Below the pieces are notes generated by a model. That model did no database searches. It had not been told where the DNA came from and saw nothing but the letters and a program-made list of their open reading frames with translations. From Streptomyces sp. R21 (GTDB lineage Bacteria > Actinomycetota > Actinomycetes > Streptomycetales > Streptomycetaceae), in NCBI RefSeq assembly GCF_041051975.1, contig NZ_CP163435.1, positions 1,860,001-1,924,000 on the forward strand: a stretch of 64,000 bases of DNA. The letters run 5' to 3'. The position numbers were made by a program, and so were the translations under genes. Position 1 is the stretch's first letter. Every line of letters begins with the position of its first letter. Of this stretch, positions 45,224 through 53,761 are shown one piece after another.

Positions 45224-46275
45224 GCCTTGCCGAGGCAGTCCGTCCCCACCGCCCGGCGGGTGACGGACCGCGTCGTGAGGCGGGCACGGAACTCGTAGCA
45301 GCCCTCGTTCCACGCAGTCTGCTGGAGGGCGTTGACCTTGGCGAGAACGACGACCTCGGAGGACGGCCTCCGCACGCCGACCGGAACCGCCACCGGGTCA
45401 TCGTGTGCGGGCCCGCCCATCGAGTCCGTCCTCGGCAGCGCGAGCGCGTCCGCCAACTCCCCGTCGGTCAGCCTTCCGTCGGCGAGGGCGTGGTCGATGC
45501 GGTGCTCGATCTTCCCGGCGCTCTCGTCGAGTTCGGCGCGCTGCGCGGCCTTCTGCCGCGCCTCCTCGGCGCGCCGGATGCGGTAACAGCCGTCCTGCGT
45601 CAGCTTCTTGGCGGTGACGGTGCGGGGCTTGTCCTGCACACGGAACTCGTAGCAGACCCGGCCTCGAAGGCTCGGACCCTTCAACAACCAAGCCAGGGTG
45701 ACCAGTTGGCCGCTCTTCGTCTCGCGGTCCTGGATGTCGATGCCGTACGTCTGCCAGACCTCGGCGTCCTGCACACCCGTCAGCCCGTCCCGGGAGAGCG
45801 CCGCACGCAGTTCCGCGACGACGTCCTGGGCGACCTCCGCCGGACTCCGGAACACCGGCGCATACGGCCGGTCCCGGCAGACCTTCTCGGAGATCTCGTG
45901 GGCGGAGACGGAAGGCGGCACGATGTCGAAGCGGTAGCAGCCGGTGGCCTCGCCGCTGCCGCCGAGCCCGGGGCCCATACCCATGAACTCCGCCGTCACC
46001 GTCACCCGGGACCCCTGCCGCCGGATGTCCACGGCGCCCTTGCCCGTCGTCCGCACGGCCCGCTGGATCTCGGTGCCGAGCAGGGTCCCGTCGGCGGACG
46101 CCCGCACCAACCGGTTCTTCGACGCGGCCACGCCCTGCATCATGTTGTCGCGCGCCTGATCCTGCCACCGGCCGGGAGCCGTGCCGAGCCACACCACCGC
46201 ACCGATCACCAGCACAAGTGCCGCCATCAGTACGCCCAGACACCCCTTGACCGCACATCCCCCGCGCGTCGCCAT
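45199..46275 (-). CDS. membrane-anchored protein of unknown function
   Basis: A 358-residue protein with one N-terminal helix (VKGCLGVLMAALVLVIGAVVWLG) and an otherwise external or periplasm-side soluble part. Two similar segments, GCYRFDIVPPS and GCYEFRARLT, as well as VCYEFRVQDK and DGCYRIRRAE, suggest a small Cys-containing beta repeat occurring about four times. No family was recognised. The ATG (MATRGGCAVKG) is the last before the helix. It overlaps the MMPL gene tail to tail; functional linkage is unknown. Confidence 0.75.
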   Translation of the reverse strand: MATRGGCAVKGCLGVLMAALVLVIGAVVWLGTAPGRWQDQARDNMMQGVAASKNRLVRASADGTLLGTEIQRAVRTTGKGAVDIRRQGSRVTVTAEFMGMGPGLGGSGEATGCYRFDIVPPSVSAHEISEKVCRDRPYAPVFRSPAEVAQDVVAELRAALSRDGLTGVQDAEVWQTYGIDIQDRETKSGQLVTLAWLLKGPSLRGRVCYEFRVQDKPRTVTAKKLTQDGCYRIRRAEEARQKAAQRAELDESAGKIEHRIDHALADGRLTDGELADALALPRTDSMGGPAHDDPVAVPVGVRRPSSEVVVLAKVNALQQTAWNEGCYEFRARLTTRSVTRRAVGTDCLGKAQWRAGSG

Positions 46276-46387
46276 GACCGCAGATTGCCCCACCCCCGCC
46301 CCGGCGGCGGGGCCCGTGTCCCACACGTGATCGAACAGGGCCCCGTACGAGACGCGACCCCGTGCAGGACGCGCCGAGACGGACCGG

Positions 46388-49078
46388 TCAGCCGGGCAGC
46401 GCCGCCAGCAACCGCCGGTCGCGCGGGGCCGCCCCGCGGTCGAGCCGTGCGCCCAGCAGCCGCCGGGCCGCGTCACAACGACCGGCCGCGACAAGGGCGT
46501 ACAGCAGCGTCTCCTCGACAACCTCGCGCTGCGCCGCGCTGCCGCCGACCTTGCGCAGGACCGGCAGAAGTGCGTCGAGTCCGCGCGCGGCCTCCTGGAA
46601 CCGCTCCTCGACGAGCGCGGCGAACGCCTCGCACAGCGGCACGACCACCTCGCGCTGCACCGGATCGGCACCCGCGGCATGGTCGCGCAGCCGGGCGAGC
46701 GCCGCCAGGTCCCCGGCGGCGGCGAGGGCGACCGCCGCGTGCAGCGCCGTGAAGGCGGTCGCGGGCCGCTCCACCACCTCACGGGCCACCGTCTCCAGGA
46801 CGTCCGCCGCGGGCACCTCCCCCCGCCAGCTGTCGCTCAGCCGGGCCCGCCACAGCAGCGACCCCGAGTCGACCAGGGCCCGCACCCCGCTCACCCGCCC
46901 CGGCGCGAGCTGCGCGAACCACCTCCTGCGTACGGCGGCGGGGTCGTCCAGAGCCAGTTCGTGCAGGGCGATGTGCCAGGAGAAGTGCGCCCGGTGGACC
47001 GCGCCCCGGCCCTGCCCCGACACCCAGGCGTCCAGCCAGTCACGGCCCTTGCGGTGCGCGCCCGACTCGTAGTGGACGTGCGCGAGCGCGTGCACGGCGT
47101 GGCCGGAGGCGGGCTCGGCGGCGAGCGCGCGGTGGGCCAGCTCGCCCGCCTCGTGGAAGCGGCCCTGCCCCTGGCGGAGGAAGGCGAGCAGCGAGGTGTG
47201 GAACCAGTGCCCGTCGTACGCCGGCGAGGTGCGCTCGACCAGGTGCAGCGCATAGGAGTCGTCGAGGTCGTTGATGCCGGAGAACGCGATGGTGGGCACG
47301 GCGGTGGCGAGGGCGAGCGCGTCGGCGGGGTACGCGTCGAGGTGGCGCAGCAGGGCCCGGTCGCCGCCCTCGTCGTGGACGCGGCGCGTGACGACGTCCA
47401 CGAAGGAGCGCTCGCGCTCGTCGGCCCTCTCGCGCGCGCAGCGCCCGGCGTCGGCCAGCGCCCGGGGTACGTCGACGGCGGCACCGCACTCGTGGCCGAG
47501 CAGCGCGAGCGCGGCGTGCCCGAGGGCGAAGCCGGGGTCGAGGGCGACGGCCCGCCGGAAGGCGTCCTCGGCTCCGGCCCTGACCTTGAGGACCCGGTCC
47601 AGCCCGGCGCGGTGCGCGGCGGCCGCCTCGGCATGCGTGGACAGCCCGAGCCCGTGCGCGTCCACTGGACGGCGGTGCGGTCGTCGCCCGGCGCCGGCGG
47701 TCCGGGCGAGCGGGGCGAGCAACTCCTGTGCCAGCGCGGCCGCTTGGACCCGGATCTCCGGAATCGCCGTCGTCTCCCAGAGCTCGCCGCGACGCGGGGC
47801 GCCCAGCGTGTACAGCGGAAGCCGCGCACGACCCTCGGCGTCGAGGAGGCGGCCCTCGCGGGTGGCGACGCCCATGCCCAGCGGGCCGGCCACGGCCCAG
47901 CCGGAGTCGAGCAGCGAGCGCCACACGGGGTCGTCGAGACGCGTCCCGGGTCCGGTGCAGTCGATGACCCAACCCGCCCGAATTTCCCGGCCGTTGGAGA
48001 GCGTGACCGTGAGCCTGCCGTCCGCTGCCGCGCGGGCGTCCGTGATCCCGCCGGTGTGCACCCGCAGGCGGCGGGCGGTGCGGGCACGGGCCACCGACTC
48101 GGCGGTCGCGGGCGCCATCCGATGCCGATGGGTGTTCCACAGCGCGCCCTCGCGCTCCAGGAACGCGGCCCGTTCCTCGGGGGTGAGGCTGCGCCACAGG
48201 TGCGCGGTGTGCGGGCGCAGGCTGTCGAGGGCGGGGCGCCAGTCCCCGTGGGTGCGCACGGCCCTGCTGATGTGCCGGTAGACGGTCCTGCGCAGCCCGG
48301 AGAGCGAGATCCCCGAGGGTTCGGAGAGTCCTTCGGGCGCGGACATCGGTCCGGCGGGGCTCAGCGCGTGCGGCTGCGGCACCAGACCGCTGCGGGACAC
48401 GGCGTGAACGGTGCGCCCGGCCCGGTCGAGAGTGAGCGCGAGGTCGATCGCGGTGAGTCCGGTACCGACCAGCAGTACGTCGGCGGTGTCACCGAGCGGC
48501 CCGTCCAGCGCGCCCGTCGCCCACGGGTCGGCGATCAGCTGCGGGGACGTGCGCAGCGCGGGCGGGGCCCAGGTGCTGCGCACGGCGGCGGGTCCGGTGG
48601 CGAGGACGACGCTGTCGGCGGTGAGGTGGCCCCCGTCGGCCAGTTGGAGTTCCACTCGGCCGTCGGAGGCGCCCGCGCAGCTCTCGGCGCGGGTGCGCAG
48701 CCTGCGTAGGGCGACGGTGCCGTGGGCGCGGACGATGGCCTGGCCGAGAGTGTCGGCCAGGTAGGCGCCGAACCGGTGGCGGGTGGCGAAGTCGGCCGCG
48801 GTGACGGTGGGTTCGCCGTGCCGGCACAGCCAGCGGGTGAAGTGTCCGGGGTCGTCGGGGTAGCAACTCATGCCGCCCGCAGGGACGTTGAGCCGATGCC
48901 GTGGGTCGCGCGTGGCATAGGCGGTGCCGCGGCCCGCTTCCGGCGCCGGGTCCACGAGGATCAGGTCGAGGGGAGTCCGGCGGCGGGTCGCCGTCTCGCA
49001 CAGCTGGACGGCGGTCAGGGTGCCTGCCGCGCCCGCTCCGACGACGGCGACGGTGTGCCGCTTGCGGACTTCGGTCAC
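46388..49078 (-). CDS. FAD/NAD(P)-binding oxidoreductase fused to a TPR-like (TTC38-type) domain
   Basis: An 896-residue fusion. Residues 1 to about 475 form an FAD/NAD(P)-binding protein of the HpnW/YdhS-like group: VVGAGAAGTLTAVQL for FAD, HRLNVPAGGMSCYPDDP as substrate-loop signature, and VLLVGTGLTAIDLAL for a second nucleotide. Residues about 490-896 are alpha-helical TPR-like sequence resembling TTC38 proteins (AFRRAVALDPGFALGHAALALLGHECG, SFVDVVTRRVHDEGGDRALLRHLDAYPADALAL). These are normally separate proteins. The frame is continuous across the junction near 47640. GTG start with GGAGG 5-6 bp upstream. The reaction is unknown. Confidence 0.82.
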   Translation of the reverse strand: MTEVRKRHTVAVVGAGAAGTLTAVQLCETATRRRTPLDLILVDPAPEAGRGTAYATRDPRHRLNVPAGGMSCYPDDPGHFTRWLCRHGEPTVTAADFATRHRFGAYLADTLGQAIVRAHGTVALRRLRTRAESCAGASDGRVELQLADGGHLTADSVVLATGPAAVRSTWAPPALRTSPQLIADPWATGALDGPLGDTADVLLVGTGLTAIDLALTLDRAGRTVHAVSRSGLVPQPHALSPAGPMSAPEGLSEPSGISLSGLRRTVYRHISRAVRTHGDWRPALDSLRPHTAHLWRSLTPEERAAFLEREGALWNTHRHRMAPATAESVARARTARRLRVHTGGITDARAAADGRLTVTLSNGREIRAGWVIDCTGPGTRLDDPVWRSLLDSGWAVAGPLGMGVATREGRLLDAEGRARLPLYTLGAPRRGELWETTAIPEIRVQAAALAQELLAPLARTAGAGRRPHRRPVDAHGLGLSTHAEAAAAHRAGLDRVLKVRAGAEDAFRRAVALDPGFALGHAALALLGHECGAAVDVPRALADAGRCARERADERERSFVDVVTRRVHDEGGDRALLRHLDAYPADALALATAVPTIAFSGINDLDDSYALHLVERTSPAYDGHWFHTSLLAFLRQGQGRFHEAGELAHRALAAEPASGHAVHALAHVHYESGAHRKGRDWLDAWVSGQGRGAVHRAHFSWHIALHELALDDPAAVRRRWFAQLAPGRVSGVRALVDSGSLLWRARLSDSWRGEVPAADVLETVAREVVERPATAFTALHAAVALAAAGDLAALARLRDHAAGADPVQREVVVPLCEAFAALVEERFQEAARGLDALLPVLRKVGGSAAQREVVEETLLYALVAAGRCDAARRLLGARLDRGAAPRDRRLLAALPG

Positions 49079-49294
49079 GAATACCTCCGGCGGTGATGTG
49101 CTGCGAAGACCGGCGACCCGGTCGACCTCCCTACTCTGTTCACATTCTGAGACCGCCCGACAACAGCGCTTTCAGGCCTTCTCTCCGGGTGTTCTCACAG
49201 GAATCTCAGGCAAGGCCCTGGGGATTCAAAGGATCAAAACATGTAGGAGGCGCACGATGCACCCGCATAGGTGGACATCTCAGGAAGGCCTGCC

Positions 49295-50533
49295 GTGGGC
49301 GTCTCGCACATATCCAACCGGTCCGACCGACAGCCGGAGAGGTGGTCCCGGCGCGGGATCCTCGCCGTGCTCGGGGTCGTACCGGCCGTCGTTCTGACCG
49401 GTTGCAGCAGTTCGGCCGGCGCCTCGGAGGGATCGGCGAAGGCGAGTACACCCGCCCAGACCGCGGCGGCGAAGAAGCCGGTCGTCACGGTGGCCCCCGC
49501 GAACGGCACGAAGAAGGCCGGTTTCGACAGCCCGGTCGAGGTCACCGTGACCGACGGCACGCTGTCGACCGTGAAGGTCACCGGCAACGACGGATCCACG
49601 CTCGCCGGTTCCTTCAACGACGCCCGGACCAGGTGGACCTCCACCAGGAACCCGTACTCGGGCACCGAGTACACGGTCACGGCGCAGGCACAGGGAGCCG
49701 CCGAGGAGAGCGCGAGCTTCACCACCAAGGCGCCCGGCGAGACATTCGTGGGCTACTTCACGCCCGAGGCGGACTCGACCTCCGGCGTGGGCATGCCCGT
49801 GTCGATCAACTTCACCGAGGCCGTCAAGGACCGGGCCGCCGTACAGAAGGCCATCACGGTGACGGCGGAGCCCGCGGTCGAGGTGGTCGGCCACTGGTTC
49901 AGCGACACCCGGCTGGACTTCCGGCCCGAGGAGTACTGGGCCGCGGGCACGAAGATCACGCTGAGCCTGCGGCTGAAGGACGTCGAGGGCGCGGACGGCG
50001 TCTACGGCACGCAGTCCAAGGACGTCACGTTCCACATCGGCCGCTCGCAGATCAGCACGGTCGACCTGGCGGCGAAGACGATGACGGTGCAGCGGGACGG
50101 CGCGACGTCCGCGACCTACCCGGTCACCGGTGGCGACTCCGACCACACCACCTGGTCCGGGATCATGGTGATCAGCGAGCGGTTCAAGCAGACCCGGATG
50201 GAGTCCTCGACGGTCGGCCTGGGCGACGAGTACGACATCAAGGACGTCCCGCACGCCCAGCGCCTGACCACCTCCGGCACCTTCGTGCATGGCAACTACT
50301 GGGCCTCCACCTCGGTGTTCGGCCACACCAACGCCAGCCACGGCTGCGTCGGCCTGCACGACGCGAAGGGCGCGAACGACAGCTCCGTGGCGGGCTACAA
50401 GTTCTACAAGAGCTCGATGCTCGGTGACGTGGTCGTCGTGAAGAACTCGGGCGAGGAGACCGTGGACCCGGCCAACGGCCTGAACGGCTGGAACCTTTCC
50501 TGGGCGGACTGGAAGGCGGGGAGCGCCCTGTAG
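49295..50533 (+). CDS. L,D-transpeptidase lipoprotein (YkuD family with Ig-like domains)
   Basis: A 412-residue cell-wall enzyme. The lipobox VVLTGC in a leader with twin Arg (WSRRGILAVLG) anchors it outside the membrane. Two Ig-like domains (about 65-260, VTVAPANGTKKAGF, VGYFTPEADST) lead to the YkuD catalytic domain, with the active site SHGCVGL and nucleophile Cys351, and the partner His in GTFVHGNYWA. It forms 3-3 peptidoglycan cross-links. GTG start chosen because AGGAAGG lies 6 bp upstream. It stands alone between a divergent oxidoreductase and a convergent gene. Confidence 0.93.
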   Translation: MGVSHISNRSDRQPERWSRRGILAVLGVVPAVVLTGCSSSAGASEGSAKASTPAQTAAAKKPVVTVAPANGTKKAGFDSPVEVTVTDGTLSTVKVTGNDGSTLAGSFNDARTRWTSTRNPYSGTEYTVTAQAQGAAEESASFTTKAPGETFVGYFTPEADSTSGVGMPVSINFTEAVKDRAAVQKAITVTAEPAVEVVGHWFSDTRLDFRPEEYWAAGTKITLSLRLKDVEGADGVYGTQSKDVTFHIGRSQISTVDLAAKTMTVQRDGATSATYPVTGGDSDHTTWSGIMVISERFKQTRMESSTVGLGDEYDIKDVPHAQRLTTSGTFVHGNYWASTSVFGHTNASHGCVGLHDAKGANDSSVAGYKFYKSSMLGDVVVVKNSGEETVDPANGLNGWNLSWADWKAGSAL

Positions 50534-50561
50534 TCGCACCCGCCGGAAACCGCGGACCGGG

Positions 50562-50607
50562 TCGGCTGGTCGTCCGAAGGGCAGTCGGCTAGTCGTCCGA
50601 AGGGCAG
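50562..50607. repeat. 23-bp tandem duplication at the end of a gene
   Basis: TCGGCT(G/A)GTCGTCCGAAGGGCAG is present twice head to tail with one mismatch. The second copy contains the stop codon and last codons of the minus-strand PBP1 gene; the first copy therefore lies just beyond the stop. Confidence 0.85.
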
Positions 50608-53348
50608 GGGAACTGCCCGTCGGGCCCCCAGTGGGTGACGGGAGCCATGCTGACGGAGACCGCTCCGCACGTCAGGTCCGTCCTGATGACGCTCTGAGGG
50701 GTGATCTCCCGGACGTGGAACTCCTTGTTCGGCGGGAATTTGCGGCCGTTTCCCAGGCTGATGATGCCCGATTCGCCGACGTAATCCCTGACCCCGTACT
50801 TCTGCAGGTAGGTGACGACCGCGCTGGGGGTGAATTCCGGGTCCGTGTCATAGATGTCGTCCATGGCGCCGAAGAGGATGTTGACGGCGTCGTAGCCGGC
50901 CGCCGCGTCGGCGTCCGGGTTCTTGTCGAATGCCTTTTTGAGACTGCCGGCGAAGGAACCCGACGGGTCGGGGCTGCTGAACTGGTTGTAGAACAGCGTC
51001 AGCGCGCTGTATTTCTGCGCCATGAGGTGCCGGTTCAGGATGAGGTCCGGGGCGGGACTCTCGGCGAGCACCGCCACCCGTCCCTTGCGCGTACGGCATT
51101 CCCGGTCGCCCTGGAGGTAGTGGAACAGGTCGTGCATGACGCCGGAGCGGCTCGCGAAGAGGACGAACCCGTCGGTCTTGCGGACCAGCGTGCAGACGTT
51201 CGCGGCGACCTCGGGGGACTGGTCCCCGCGGATGGATTCGGTGTACGGCACCTCGTGGGTGTCGCCCATGCCGCGGTAGGCGGCCTCGAAGCGATGAGCC
51301 AGGTCGGCGCTGAAGTACCGGTCGCTGGGGTCGAAGACGACGATGGCCGGTGGCCCCGGCCGCCCGGCGGACGGCTTGGTCACCGCGCGCAGCCGGGGCG
51401 AGTGCAGGGCGAAGGACGCCATGCCGCGGGCGATGTAGGCGTCCGGTGGCGAGATCTGGAAGTAGGACACCGGGGAGTCGCCCTCGACCATGGGCTGCCC
51501 GGAGACGCCCGTGCCGAGCACGGGGATGCCGGACTCGCCCAGTTCGATGGCCGCCTGCAACGACTCGGGGCGGCTCTGGGTGAGGCCGATGACCGCGGAG
51601 ATGTTGTCGCGCCGGGCCCGCGAGACGATCATCCCGGCGACGTCCACGGAGGTGGGGTTGGTCTTGTTCAGGCCCTGGTGCGAGCCGTAGGTGAAGTACT
51701 CCCCCGCGTTCGCGATCAGCAGCCGGACCGGCACCTGGGACTTCAGCCGCAGGGAGTTGACCTGCTTTTGTGCGAGCAGTGCGCCGCGCAGCATCTGGAT
51801 GCCGGTCGGCACTGCGCGCCGGGACTGGGAGCCCACGCTCAGCGGTGCGAAGAACACCAGGGTGCGGTACGGACCATGGCGGTCCACCTCCTGGTTCTGG
51901 CGCCGGAGCACCTCTTCCAGGGGCTTCAGTTCGGAGGCGTACAGGCCCGTCGCGAGTTCGCAGCCGTCCGTACCGTCGGTCAGGCCCACCATCTCGCCGG
52001 TCGCCACCGGCGTGCACGAGTCCGGAGTGGTCGGCCGGGCCGCGACGAAGGCACCGGTGGTGGCGACCACCGTCGCCACCAGGGCGGCGACCACCGGACG
52101 CGCCCAGTCCCGCCAACGGTTGGGCCGGGAGCGGACCTTGCGGTGGACCGCCACCCAGTCGGCCGCCGCGCCGTCGTCGGCGTGCCGGGAGACGGGCACG
52201 AGGTAGGCGCCCTCGACCTGCCGTCCCGCCGCTGCCGCCGCGAAGACGGCGCCGATGCCCTGCGCGCGGGCGCGCGTGCCCTGCTGAGGGACCTCGGCGG
52301 CGTACGAGGGGATGTCCGTGGTGGCGGCCGCCAGCACCAGTACGGGACAGGAGGGCACGTCCCGCTCGACCGCGACGAAGGTGTCGAGGAGCTTGCGGCT
52401 GAGGGAACCCTCGCTGCCGAGGGCGGGCAGCAGCAGGACGAAGGGCCACGACCGCCGCGGCCGTCGGGGGCTCAGCAGCGCCGGACGGGACGCCGCGGCC
52501 AGGTCGTGCAGAAGGGCGGTGAGCAGGACCTGGCGCACCACCGCCTCGTCCCGCGGCACGGTGGCCGCGCCGTCGGCGACTCGGTCCCGGGAGCGTTCCC
52601 GCAGGACCACCGCCGCATTGAGGAAGCTCCGCCCGGGCTCCCCCAGCAGCCGGCCCACCCACTGCATCCGGCGTCCGCGGTTGATGCGGAATCCGTACCA
52701 CCGTCTCCACAGCCACGCCACGGGCGCGCCCACCACCTTGGCGACGGCCGCCCATCCTTTGGGGGCGATCGCCTCACCGACGGCGCCGGCCTCGCTTCCC
52801 CACCCGAAGGTCCACGCGTACTTTCCGTAGAGGACGTCCCGAATGGCTCGCTGTTCCTCGTCCGCGTCCTCCGGGGGCAGATCGGCCTGGAGGACCGACA
52901 GGCAGATGTCGAACTCGGTGCGCCGCAGTTTTCCGGCGCCGTCCGGCATGGTCGAACGGAACTGCCGTGCCACGTGGCGGAGCAGCATGACATGCGCACT
53001 GCCGGTGGTGGCGCATTCCTCGGGCGGGACGGGCAGTCGCGCCTCGTCCACGATCGCGTGCGGGACGAGACTCGGGATGTGCCCCGACTCTCCTGCCGCC
53101 GACCTGAGCAGCCGCTGCCGGTAGAAGGTGAGCAGGTCCGCGAGGTCCGGATCGGCCTCCGGCACCGAGGCGTCGCCGACGGCTTCCCGGACGAACACCA
53201 GGGCGGGAATACGCGCTTTTCGTGAGCGCCGCCGAAACGGAATTCCCGCATACCGGTCGACGATGACTTTGTCCGTCGCTCTCAGTACATCGTGAAATGA
53301 CTTGGGCAGGACAAGACCCGCGTTTTCCCCGGAAGGAGAAGGTGCCAT
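50589..53348 (-). CDS. large transmembrane protein with extracellular type-1 periplasmic-binding domain
   Basis: A 919-residue protein. Residues 1-410 are cytoplasmic and of unknown family, with a hydrophobic strand pair (WPFVLLLPAL, CPVLVLAAATTDIP) reminiscent of a degenerate NTPase core but no Walker A motif. One helix spans about 417-438 (VVAALVATVVATTGAFVAA). Residues about 470-919 match ABC-type branched-chain amino-acid binding proteins (type 1 PBP fold), outside the cell. There is no lipobox, so this is not a usual transporter component and no permease lies near. It looks like a receptor. The ATG has GGAGG 5 bp upstream. Confidence 0.72.
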   Translation of the reverse strand: MAPSPSGENAGLVLPKSFHDVLRATDKVIVDRYAGIPFRRRSRKARIPALVFVREAVGDASVPEADPDLADLLTFYRQRLLRSAAGESGHIPSLVPHAIVDEARLPVPPEECATTGSAHVMLLRHVARQFRSTMPDGAGKLRRTEFDICLSVLQADLPPEDADEEQRAIRDVLYGKYAWTFGWGSEAGAVGEAIAPKGWAAVAKVVGAPVAWLWRRWYGFRINRGRRMQWVGRLLGEPGRSFLNAAVVLRERSRDRVADGAATVPRDEAVVRQVLLTALLHDLAAASRPALLSPRRPRRSWPFVLLLPALGSEGSLSRKLLDTFVAVERDVPSCPVLVLAAATTDIPSYAAEVPQQGTRARAQGIGAVFAAAAAGRQVEGAYLVPVSRHADDGAAADWVAVHRKVRSRPNRWRDWARPVVAALVATVVATTGAFVAARPTTPDSCTPVATGEMVGLTDGTDGCELATGLYASELKPLEEVLRRQNQEVDRHGPYRTLVFFAPLSVGSQSRRAVPTGIQMLRGALLAQKQVNSLRLKSQVPVRLLIANAGEYFTYGSHQGLNKTNPTSVDVAGMIVSRARRDNISAVIGLTQSRPESLQAAIELGESGIPVLGTGVSGQPMVEGDSPVSYFQISPPDAYIARGMASFALHSPRLRAVTKPSAGRPGPPAIVVFDPSDRYFSADLAHRFEAAYRGMGDTHEVPYTESIRGDQSPEVAANVCTLVRKTDGFVLFASRSGVMHDLFHYLQGDRECRTRKGRVAVLAESPAPDLILNRHLMAQKYSALTLFYNQFSSPDPSGSFAGSLKKAFDKNPDADAAAGYDAVNILFGAMDDIYDTDPEFTPSAVVTYLQKYGVRDYVGESGIISLGNGRKFPPNKEFHVREITPQSVIRTDLTCGAVSVSMAPVTHWGPDGQFPCPSDD

Positions 53349-53660
53349 CAGTTCCTCCGAATGACGTGGAGGCGGGTCACCTTACGGGTCCGGATGAGCG
53401 GTCCCACGACCGTTAATTGGTTTTTTCTCCTCCCTGATCGAATGTGATCGGCCGATTGAGAGAAAGGACGGAGACGGCGACCCGACCTGTCTGATCCCCG
53501 GGTTCCGCCACGGGAGCGCGCACCGCCACGAAGGGCGCCGCAACGGCAACCGGAACATGTCCGGATGAAGCACCACCGAACCGACGCGCCCCGCACCCGC
53601 CGCCCTCACCTTCACCACCTGAACTCCCGTGCAGCGAAAGGACTTTCTCGGCTTTACCTC
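53349..53660. other. intergenic region between divergent genes
   Basis: No gene is seen. The stretch contains a 10-bp palindrome ATCGGCCGAT (53447-53456) near the likely promoter of the PBP1 gene, and from 53621 the beginning of the block duplicated in front of the second laminarinase gene. Confidence 0.5.
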
Positions 53661-53720
53661 TTGACGACCGGAGTGACAGAGAGCACATTGGCCGCGCAGC
53701 TGCGATGAGAGCGCTCTCAT
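53661..53720 (+). promoter_or_regulatory. promoter and 16-bp palindromic operator of the first laminarinase gene
   Basis: TTGACG (53661-53666) and CACATT (53684-53689) are 17 bp apart. The perfect palindrome ATGAGAGCGCTCTCAT (53705-53720) lies about where transcription would begin. The core GAGAGCGCTCTC resembles LacI/CebR-type operators (the CebR box has GGGAGCGCTCCC). Confidence 0.7.
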
Positions 53721-53761
53721 ATACACCCGCGCACCCCCACTCCGTACCCGAAGAGGCACCC

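Noticed and set aside
50631..53225. An 864-codon plus-strand frame opposite the PBP1 protein
   Set aside because: Composition is Gly/Arg/Val-rich noise typical of antisense frames; the minus strand shows a real PBP1 fold and ribosome site.
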